Below, piece by piece: positions 56,046-64,000 of a stretch of 64,000 bases of DNA. The DNA is from Stentor roeselii (lineage: Eukaryota; Ciliophora; Heterotrichea; Heterotrichida; Stentoridae): contig RSEH01000152.1 of NCBI GenBank assembly GCA_006503475.1, positions 51,571 to 115,570 of the forward strand, in the 5' to 3' direction. The position numbers and the translations under genes are program-made. A model generated the notes under the pieces. The model searched no databases. It saw only the letters and a list, made by a program, of their open reading frames with translations, and was not told the origin of the DNA. Positions within the stretch are counted from its first letter, which is position 1. Each line of letters starts with the position of its first letter.

Positions 56046-57364
56046 TTATATAACTCAACAATTAGCACTAATGGTCATTGAAAAGTTTAAATATAAGAAA
56101 ATTACCCAGGTTTAGGGTAATATTTTTAGTAGAAGTGATCAGATTAAGATGTGCTGAAATAATTTATAGTTGAGAGATTTGTTGGTATTGTGTTAAATAT
56201 AAATAAAATACATATAGTATATTTTGCATTTGATAAGTAAAATACGAAATCAAGAAAAGTGCGAAATCCATGTCCTTATTTTCTTTTTAAGAGCATTATC
56301 TTATACATCTGTAGTAGCCTTTATTCAGTTACAATATCTCTCTTTAAATCAGTTAATTTTCATTATCAACTCAATGGGCACAAGTTATAACTTTGCAAGA
56401 AAGGACTATGAAGAAATAATATTTTTAGGATTAGCCTTTTTATAATTAAAATCGTTAAAGTTGATAAAGTTCTCAAGTGATAGGATCAAAGACCTTAAAA
56501 TTTATCTAAAGTCTCCTAGATATCAACGAATTATTCATAACTTCGATTTAAATCTCTGAAAAGGCTGATTATAATTTAATCATCAAGTCTATAACTTCGC
56601 CCAGGGCCTCGATAAATTTATTTCTGGATCAAGATCGCGCAGATATCATTAAAAATGCAACTTCTAAGACAAGATTAATTCAAACCTTAATAAATCAACA
56701 GCTTCCATGATTCCTCAAATGAACTGAGAAAACCATCTTCAACCATACTTAAAAAGATGGGAAAATTAAAGTGATAAAAGTCTTAAAACTATCTTGGCTT
56801 TAAATTTTTTGTGGAAATAAAATTTCAAAAGAATGAAAATTTAAGACATTTTAGATTGAATATATATGAATTTCTTTACTCGCGTTAGAAGTTTAGAGCT
56901 TTATGATTATTTTGTTATGAGGGTTGATAGTTGGGTTGACTTTCGAGGTAGGAAGAACAAAATGGGCTCAAGCAGGATTATTATAATATAAAGAACAATC
57001 GACTGTCGGCTCAGTGAAGCTGCACTTTTGGTCAATTTAAGGAAAAGTTGAAGGATTGAAGTCTTGTTTACTGCTCAGATAGTTGGCTGTGTCTTGAAAG
57101 TGTTAAATCAATCTGTTGGACTAAATTGTGACTGCTGTCTGACCTTAAAAATTCAGTATTTAAAACCTTAAAACATATCTCTCATTAGAACGAAAAGTTA
57201 ATTTAAGAAAAAATTGTTTAAAGTCGAATGACCATATCTAATACTAATTAAGCCAGGTTCAAAGACACACTAAACATTGAAATCATCTTATTTATTTGTT
57301 TTTAACAATAAATTATTACACGTGTATAATCAATTTGGGGGGGTTTTAATTATGGTCTATAATT
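56046..57364. other. Gene-poor region
   Basis: 1.3 kb without a convincing gene. A plus-strand open stretch at 56224-56445 begins at a non-ATG codon and encodes a hydrophobic run (SVVAFIQLQYLSLNQLIF); it may be a membrane-gene relic. A run of seven G lies at about 57336-57342, upstream of the phosphatase gene. Confidence 0.45.
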
Positions 57365-58117
57365 ATGTTTAGGCTTTCAAGGTTCTTTTCTTATTATTTC
57401 GAAACTGGAGTCAGCTGCTTGGTTGGTGCCGGAAAAAAGAAGGGAGAAGATGCTTATTATGCCACAAATGATGTGCTTTCTGTTGCTGATGGTGTTGGAG
57501 GGTGGATTGAATATAAAGTTGATCCATCATTATATGCCTGGGAACTTATTAGGAATATTGAAAAAGAAGAAAAATCTGCGAAAGTGAGAAGCGCTTTCGA
57601 GATTTTAAGTAGTTCAGCGAATAAATGCAAAGAAAAAGGTTCATCCACTTGTGTACTCATGGTTCTTGATCAGTCTTCAGGTCTAGTGGATACAATTAAT
57701 GTTGGAGATTCAGGCTTTTTTGTATACAGAAAAAATAAAGAAATACTTGAGATGGTGATCAAAAGCAAGGATGTCATTCAAAGCTTCAATGTTCCTAATC
57801 AGCTTGGTACATATGGAAATGAAGTTTCTACTGGGGATCAGAAAAAGATTCAGCTACAAAAAGAAGACTTGATTATTATGTACTCTGATGGGCTTACCGA
57901 TAATCTTTTCGAAGACCATATTAAAACTCTTTTAGAAAAATCTGTTTCTGATGGTGAAAACCTTACAGGAATTTCGAAGAAACTGGCTGATACAGCCTTT
58001 CAATTCAGTACTGACGAAAAGTATCAATCACCTTTTGCGAAGGCTTCAGGTTGGCATAATGGAGGAAAGCCTGATGATATCACTGTAGTTGTTGCAAAAG
58101 TCCATAAAAAGGCTTAG
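57365..58117 (+). CDS. PPTC7-like PP2C family protein phosphatase
   Basis: The 250-residue protein matches the PTC7 subfamily of PP2C phosphatases. Motifs are GEDAYY, VADGVGGW (metal-binding Asp), GSSTCVL, NVGDSGFFVY, MYSDGLTDN (metal-binding Asp) and GGKPDDITVVVAKV (metal-binding Asp in DD). It dephosphorylates Ser/Thr using Mn or Mg. PTC7 relatives act in mitochondria on coenzyme Q biosynthesis; the N terminus (MFRLSRFFSYYF) is basic and hydrophobic, compatible with mitochondrial targeting, but short. A small overlapping upstream frame (57352-57372) begins at the preceding ATG and could reduce translation. Confidence 0.92.
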   Translation: MFRLSRFFSYYFETGVSCLVGAGKKKGEDAYYATNDVLSVADGVGGWIEYKVDPSLYAWELIRNIEKEEKSAKVRSAFEILSSSANKCKEKGSSTCVLMVLDQSSGLVDTINVGDSGFFVYRKNKEILEMVIKSKDVIQSFNVPNQLGTYGNEVSTGDQKKIQLQKEDLIIMYSDGLTDNLFEDHIKTLLEKSVSDGENLTGISKKLADTAFQFSTDEKYQSPFAKASGWHNGGKPDDITVVVAKVHKKA

Positions 58118-59756
58118 TGAGTTAGAATTATTGCTTAGGTTAGATAATCATTTATATGAAATTAGGTCTGCTATGTATATCCCTGTTTAAAATGATAAAG
58201 TTATTAATAAGAATAAGAGTTATGTTAAGTTCGAGTATTTTCAAACCGTACGAAATCATTTCAAAACGTGCACAAGTTATTCTCTGTTATTTTTTAATTC
58301 TAACCAAAAGCTTGATAAAATTATTAAATTAAACTCTCCTGAAGTTTAAGATTCAAATATTTGACAAGATCTTAACATTTCATTTGCTTAAAAAACTCAG
58401 AATTATAAATAACAGTTTTCGATAGCATTTTGATCAGGTATTTTAAATTGTTTCGTTGTTTTTGTTTACCTCTGTGAATTCTGTGAATTTTTTTATATTC
58501 TCAATAGTGTTTATGTTATAATACAATTACTTTGAAAATACTTGAATGATTTGGGCTGGTGGGTACTTTTTATGGATTAGTAAAAATAAGAGAAACTGTA
58601 GGGTGCTATAATAGCTTAATCGATTTATATAGTTCTTTAACATTAAATCTTTCAAGTACGGAATTAGATTACCGTCCTCACTCGTCATTAGATAATTATT
58701 CTTTGCTGATGCTAAGCTACTTGTTTGAACTTCTCAGTTTGATTTTGGCGATTTGAAAGGAAGGTATTGCTTGAAGATAGTTTGTGTGAAATTATTTAAA
58801 GATGTTTATTGAAAGGTTTCAATTTCATCAAGAGCAATTTAAAAGGAGCTCGATTTTTTATAGTAGATCTTCTAATATTTATTTCAAGAGAAGATATATA
58901 ATTATTAATTTTTGATTTAAAAGATTTAGTGGTATTTTTCTCTATTAGCATACCTTGAGTAGTACTTATAGATATTTTTTCACAGTTTGAATGCTTCATT
59001 GAGATCATTCTTTTGAGGGTGAAAATTCGATTTGCTCAGTACATTTTTTACATAACGACAATTTTTTACATAGATGTTTTAATATTATGCTAAGATCATA
59101 AAACTAAAGAATCTCAGAAACCCTTAAAAGGGATGATCATCGTAGTACCATTAGACTAACAGAACACAACTAAACTTCAATATTTAGTAGATCGAAGTAT
59201 TAATAAGCTAGAATAATGATCAAGTTTCAGTTAAAATACAATTATCAGTCTGGAATTTATTATTCAAATGGGTTCAAGTTCATTTTGCTCTGGGTTTGAA
59301 AATTACTTATTGATAGACCTGGAATTCAGAATGACTGCTAAATTATGTAATTTGTTTACTTAATGCTAGTGTTATATCATTAATAATAACTCAAATATAG
59401 ATGAGTGCTAGTTTTATTTAGGAAAGGGCAAATGTCTTAAGATCTTTGAAATAAAGTCTTAAGACATCTAGATATTTATATTTTATTATATATTTTAAAT
59501 TCTTTACGTAGATTAATCCATGATTTGATAAGGTATTTAACTATGAAGAATGAACTAAACCCTTTATAATCATCAGCACTTCAGTGTATAGTATTAATCA
59601 TTCTTATGTTTTATAAATAGTTTTTATATAAAATATTTAACTATCTAGTCAATTATAGATATAAGAGATTTTGGCTCTTGAAATTGATAAATATTTTTTG
59701 AAGTCATATTATCAGAACTAGTTAGATCTAAAATATCCTAATGAGTTAGCTTATAA
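58118..59756. other. Gene-poor region with a strong hairpin
   Basis: 1.6 kb with no convincing gene. Two short open frames (58559-58756 plus, 58796-59008 minus) do not start with ATG, or lack coding character. An imperfect inverted repeat lies at 59432-59467. Confidence 0.5.
59432..59467 (+). repeat. Inverted repeat, 15-bp stem with one bulge
   Basis: ATGTCTTAAGA is followed by its complement TCTTAAGACAT, and the inner CTTT and AAAG also pair, leaving loop GAAAT and one bulged T. It could be a structured RNA or a small mobile-element remnant. Confidence 0.65.
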
Positions 59757-60806
59757 ATGAGTGGTTCGAATAAAATCTCTATGGCTTTGAGTAAAGGCTC
59801 TCAAGAAGCTTTACTTTCCAAACCTGAAGCTAAAAAGTCCCAAGAGAATTCTGCACAGTGCTTAAAACCTGAAGAAATTTTAGACATTCAAATCAAGACG
59901 ATCACTGGAGAAATCGAGGCTCATGAATCAGCCGTGAAAGTCTTGGAAATAATATTAGACTCAAAGTATATAATTTCCGGCTCTGACGACATGAAAATTC
60001 ATTCTTTCAATATTATATCTGTTTTATTTAAATTCGAACATCATTCTTTTGAATTTTGCTGTATTTTTCTTCAATTTCATTAGAGGTATTACAGCTTTTA
60101 AGATGCTTGATGGAACAAGGTACTATATCAAACTCATTCTGAGGTCAATAAGGGATGTTATATACTTTTTAATATTGTGTACATATTCGAATATTTTTCT
60201 AGGGGTTTTATATTCTATAAGTGATAAAAAGTAGCAAACCTTTACTGGTTCACTCTTTGAGATTTATTCTATGAATTTTGGCTATTTCGATAAAGGTGAA
60301 TTGCTTAGTTACTATGATTCTACAATTTTTATAACTGCAACTATTATAAATTTAATTATAATGCTGAATCTATTGATATTGATTTTAGGAGATTTTCATG
60401 ATCAATTTCAGCTAGAAAAACAGTTGTTAACTATTATGAAAAAGCTGAAACTTGCCTTGAAATACAAAATTTATTATTTTGGAATAGAAAATATAATGAA
60501 AGGAGTTATTTGCATAGAGCTAATAAAGTTGGGCAAAAAGAGGAAAATGATGTATGGGAAGGAAGAATACTTTACATAAAAAATAAAATGGATGCAGTAG
60601 AAAGAAAATTAGAAAATAGACTAGGATCGCTAGAAAATAAAGTTGAAAATAAATTTGAAAAACTAGAGAGACATATGGATAGTAAAATAGAAATTGTAGA
60701 ACTCAAATTTGCATCTATTGTTAAAGAAAAAAATAAACTACTAGTGGAGAGGTTGAATACAATTGAACTCGGGATTTACAAAATGTTAGAAAAATTAAAT
60801 TCTTAA
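59757..60806 (+). pseudogene. WD40 plus ion-channel gene, deleted and frameshifted
   Basis: It begins as an intact-looking WD40 start (MSGSNKISMALSKGSQ, then ESAVKVLEIILDSKYIISGS). The frame then runs into a TAG near 60078. A second frame encodes the C-terminal channel segment (GITAFKMLDGTRYYIKLILR, a membrane stretch, a TAG at 60232, FTGSLFEIYSMNFGYF, TIINLIIMLNLLILILGDF). A further frameshift near 60430-60445 leads into the coiled-coil tail (NRKYNERSYLHRAN to 60806). Most of the WD repeats and the first membrane segments are missing. Ciliates have many WD40-linked ion transport proteins of this layout. Confidence 0.7.
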
Positions 60807-61369
60807 ATTAATAGATTTTTAATAATCTTTGGATTATTTTATCTTTTAATTATAATGATTAAAATGATTTGATGAAATCTTATATTCACTCATACCACAT
60901 ATCTTTTACATTTAAAATATAAAATATTGAAGGTTGTGAACTTTATTCAATTTAGCCATTGGAATTCTATATTATAATCTAATTAAATCAATGGAGTGAT
61001 AATTATGAAATCTTTAAAATAGTTAGAAACATTAAAATTTTCGAGTCTCGTAATTCCGATTAGGTATAAAATAAATAGGATGTTTGTGCAGATAAACTTC
61101 AATAAGTTATTTGATTTATAGGCTTAATCTAGAGGATAAATAAAATATATATATTAAAAACTCTTTCAGTTGAAAATTCTTGGTAAATCTAGATGCTTAT
61201 TAAAATATTAGACACTTTTTTATTCATCACAAAAATTATTCTTTATTATGATATATCTGATTTTCCACTAATTAAATATGTTTAGTAACCACTAAAAGTA
61301 TGAGTCTTCAAATTTCCTTGTAAATCAAATTTATATATACAAAAGAAACTTTAAACACTTTTAAGCTAC

Positions 61370-61880
61370 TAAATCTATAAATTAAACCTCAGCCACCATC
61401 CTATCCCGAAAAGTGGATCCAAAACCAAAAATTCAAGGTTAAGACTAAGTTCTCCTTCAAAAACTTTACATTCTAAAATCAGCAGCTTCTTCACCTTTAG
61501 TCCTAACTAGAAACTTTTGAATCTTTAACTGAGTCATAAAACCTTGAATTACTTGACTCAATGGAATCCTCATACCTTGAAAAATTTTGACTACTCTCAG
61601 AGCTGAAAATAATCATTTATCATCTAATCCAATATTTGACCCAATCCAATATTTGACCCAATCCAATATTTGACCCAATCCAAATTTCAAAGGCTCTCTG
61701 ATCCTCTATTTCTTAAATACCTTGTCCGAGGGAAGATCATATAAAAATCTTCGACTTTTATATCTGAACACTGATTTTGAAGCCTCGTAATACTTTGTAC
61801 CAGCCTATATATTCTATCATAAAATTTATTTAGACTATAGAGCAAGAAACTCACTAATTTCAAATTTTATTGAATTCGGT
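61370..61880 (-). pseudogene. Degenerate coding relic on the minus strand
   Basis: Translating the minus strand in short frames gives protein-like runs: SITRLQNQCSDIKVEDFYMI, ALRVVKIFQGMRIPLSQVIQ, FLVRTKGEEAADFRM and GELSLNLEFLVLDPLFGIG. They are interrupted by stops, frameshifts and a 17-bp triplication. Within one frame a candidate 15-nt intron (GTATTTAAGAAATAG) is visible. Family unrecognised. Confidence 0.42.
61629..61683 (+). repeat. 17-bp tandem repeat, three copies
   Basis: Unit CCAATATTTGACCCAAT at 61629, 61646 and 61663, followed by a partial copy. As 17 is not a multiple of three, each copy shifts the frame of the surrounding relic. Confidence 0.85.
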
Positions 61881-62708
61881 ATATCTCAAACCATGACTCA
61901 TAGTGAAAAAAAATATAAATAATATATATTAATCATATTTAGACCTAACCAAACCAAAATATCACAGAAAGTCTTTCCAATGTACTTCATTTGATATCTG
62001 CAGGGATCAATCAGAATTTGGAATCCCAACTAATCTAAAAGTCAGAAAATAAGGGAAAAATATATGATTAATGAAATTTTGAATGCTTATGTATGCCAAC
62101 AACTTGTATAATTAATTATCTTTCTCCACTGGTGTATTTGTAGTAAATTTATGATATGTTGATCAGCATATTAAATGCCAAAACTATAGTGTTTTCTTTT
62201 TCCTGATTTTTCAAGGAAAGCCTGAAATAAAATTAGTTAAAGATATACCTCTGTCAATGTTAAGGAAATTAATTTTTGAAGCCACTTCAGGTTTTTTTCG
62301 ATAGATAATTTAAGTAGCTGGCATAAATTAGTTCAACTCATATAAACTTAATACCAAATCTCATCGGATGAATTTCCTAGTCTAGTTAAATAATCTAAAT
62401 TAATGAACCTGTTTTAAATATTCGAAGCAGCTTTCGAATCCTTTATAATTCATATATGATTGATAAAGTATTTAAGATATTATAAGAACTTGAATCTCAT
62501 CATTCTCTTAATTTTTCATACAAATAAACTATGAATTCCAATTGTCAAGAATTCCAACTCTTAGGTATCATGATATTCTCCGAAACTTATCAAATGTATG
62601 GGCATTATCTTTAAATCATAAATTTGCTTCGAAAATACCTAAATAAAATACAACCTGCTTAAGAATTAGTAATCAAATATGTTTTATAATATTTTTTTAC
62701 CGTATCGC

Positions 62709-64000
62709 ATGGCTTATCTTTTGCTAATCATTTACAATTGCTATATTGTTGAAAGCTCTACATTGGTAGAATACCGGTTTAAAAACAATAAAGGACAAAT
62801 CTTTTACGATTTTTCAGGAAATGGATATCATGCAGTCAATGGAAATACTCCAAATGACCAGGCCAATGATGTTGCTTTCACAGATAGAGGTATTTACTTT
62901 TCTCTTGATAGTCAAATGGTAAAACTCCCGCCAAATGGATTGGTTGAAAAAAATCTGACCTTCACAACACCATTTAGTATTGTAGTTTGGTTTAAAATTG
63001 TTGAAAACGATCCAACTTATGTAATTATATTCAGAAGATACAATTCATTAAATAAAGAAGAAAGAATTACAATACTTCGATATGATAATTCTATTTTAGC
63101 CTATCATTGCCAAATAAGTGCTTTATGTTTTCCGATAGGGACCAACAGATTCCTAAATGGTAAAAACATAACAAAAATATGGGAGATTGTGATTCTATCA
63201 ATAGAAAATTCAAAAATAACATTTTCAACTATAGAAAATATTTTAATTATGACAAGTATAACTTCATCGTATTCTGAATCAGGCTATAATCTCTTGACCC
63301 AGCTTGGAACAAGTAAAGATCAACTAGGAAATTCGATGAAGTTTTTTATTTATCGCTTTCTTGTCTCTAATTCAATTGTTTCAATAGCAACCTTATACCA
63401 ATCATCACCTAGTTCATCCTTTTGTTTGTCTGATTCCTGTAAATCCCCATGTCCGACAGCTTTTATCGAGGATTCGAAGATTTATTGTTTATCAGATTCA
63501 GAAGAAGTCTCAAGCCAAATCACTGAAAAAATAAGCTGCAGTTCGGGCTGTTCAAATGAATCTAAATGTGCAAACCCAATAGGAGCTTTTATAAATGCGA
63601 AAAATTTTGACCATATTTACGATTATTGCATTTGTAGGCTTCCTTCTTGCTTCAGTGTGGAGTATGAGTCGGAGTGTATATATGATGGAGTTTATTATTT
63701 TTGCAAAAAGTGCATGCATCTGTATTCAAAACCAAGTGGTAATCATGGCTGCATTTGCAAAGTTGGATATTATAATAATACAGATCTTTTTCAAGAAAAT
63801 TCAATTTGTCTACCTTGCATGTCAGAGTGCAAGTCTTGCTCGAATGAAAATACTTGCCTTGAATGTTTAGACATCAATTCAGCACTTGACTCAAACTTTC
63901 GATGTAATTGTAAGGCGGGCTATTTCAAAAGCGCAAACAGATGTCTTTTATGCGATAAAGAGTGCAGCCATTGTAAAGAAGCCGGAAAATGCTTGGCTTG
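62709..64000 (+). CDS. Cys-rich surface protein with LamG-like domain, 3' partial
   Basis: The frame is open from the ATG at 62709 (alternative ATG 62679) to the window end. It starts with a signal peptide (MAYLLLIIYNCYIVESS), then a LamG-like domain of about 230 residues (YRFKNNKGQIFYDFSGNGYH, FTTPFSIVVWFKI, FFIYRFLVSNSI). Cys modules follow from about residue 240 (CKSPCPT, CSSGCSNESKC), becoming regular CxxC modules by 63800 (CLPCMSECKSCSNENTC). The order matches the giant gene at 28273-36182, so this is a paralogue whose repeats and membrane part lie beyond the window. Confidence 0.85.
   Translation, partial: MAYLLLIIYNCYIVESSTLVEYRFKNNKGQIFYDFSGNGYHAVNGNTPNDQANDVAFTDRGIYFSLDSQMVKLPPNGLVEKNLTFTTPFSIVVWFKIVENDPTYVIIFRRYNSLNKEERITILRYDNSILAYHCQISALCFPIGTNRFLNGKNITKIWEIVILSIENSKITFSTIENILIMTSITSSYSESGYNLLTQLGTSKDQLGNSMKFFIYRFLVSNSIVSIATLYQSSPSSSFCLSDSCKSPCPTAFIEDSKIYCLSDSEEVSSQITEKISCSSGCSNESKCANPIGAFINAKNFDHIYDYCICRLPSCFSVEYESECIYDGVYYFCKKCMHLYSKPSGNHGCICKVGYYNNTDLFQENSICLPCMSECKSCSNENTCLECLDINSALDSNFRCNCKAGYFKSANRCLLCDKECSHCKEAGKCLA

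Larger units (their letters stand above)
60807..62678. other. Gene-poor region with a minus-strand relic and short tandem repeat
   Basis: 1.9 kb. About 61370-61880 reads on the minus strand as decayed coding sequence. A 17-bp unit is repeated three times inside it at 61629-61683. The remainder is AT-rich with nothing recognised. Confidence 0.45.

Noticed and set aside
56224-56445. Small membrane protein gene
   Set aside because: The frame begins at TTG, has no ATG at a suitable place and lies in a gap with other decayed sequence. Listed only as a possible relic.
58559-59008. Two short open frames, one on each strand
   Set aside because: Neither has convincing coding composition; the plus-strand one starts at GTG.
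1-64000. tRNA genes, CRISPR arrays, rRNA
   Set aside because: I saw no T-loop or anticodon-arm pattern outside coding sequence, no regularly spaced repeats of CRISPR type and no rRNA-like stretch.

Overview
The window looks like macronuclear DNA of a heterotrich ciliate, most likely Stentor. The DNA is AT-rich, genes lie close together on both strands, and TAA, TAG and TGA all end genes, so the code is standard. Fourteen coding regions are interrupted by 15-nt introns of the form GTR...YAG, and 13 of these have A at intron position 10. Tiny introns of this kind are known from Stentor and Blepharisma, and UGA used as stop argues against Blepharisma. The species name is inference. Many reading frames that appear to stop at an in-frame TAG or TAA are single genes once these introns are removed.

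Layout. 1-6.6 kb: the end of a cyclin Y-like gene, the degenerate remains of a tandem duplication, a secreted protein, and a tight cluster of two TPR-like paralogues, a small basic protein and a TPR protein. 6.8-12.5 kb (minus strand): a SIN3 corepressor with its first exon restored, and a long coiled-coil protein. 12.7-21.4 kb: an EF-hand protein, a small possible CaaX protein, a disordered protein, succinate dehydrogenase iron-sulfur subunit, an EML-type WD40 protein with a predicted acylated N terminus, a membrane protein, an MMADHC-like cobalamin trafficking protein and a second WD40 protein. 21.5-28.1 kb: a 1,500-residue polytopic membrane protein, a GIGYF-like GYF-domain protein and a disordered basic protein. 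28.3-36.2 kb (minus): a giant surface protein with LamG-like domains, about 1,500 residues of cysteine-rich repeats and a multi-pass C terminus. 36.6-40.6 kb: aminopeptidase P and two basic proteins of unknown role. 42.8-54.4 kb: a 3,832-residue repeat protein with a signal peptide, five phase-0 15-nt introns, an REJ-like region and a C-terminal membrane region. 54.4-64 kb: gene-poor DNA with relics, a divergent Rab-like GTPase, a PPTC7-like phosphatase, a WD40/ion-channel pseudogene, and the start of a second LamG plus Cys-rich surface protein that runs off the window.

The genes do not form one pathway. The main themes are giant, fast-evolving cell-surface proteins (28-36, 43-54 and 62.7-64 kb) with pseudogene relics between them, and ordinary housekeeping genes in the left half. 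The observations most worth checking are an SDHB that lacks all three [3Fe-4S] cysteine ligands while keeping the other clusters, the match between tiny introns and domain boundaries in the giant repeat gene, and the relics of a tandem duplication at 1.1-1.85 kb. I did not find anything I could defend as a wholly new multi-gene system.
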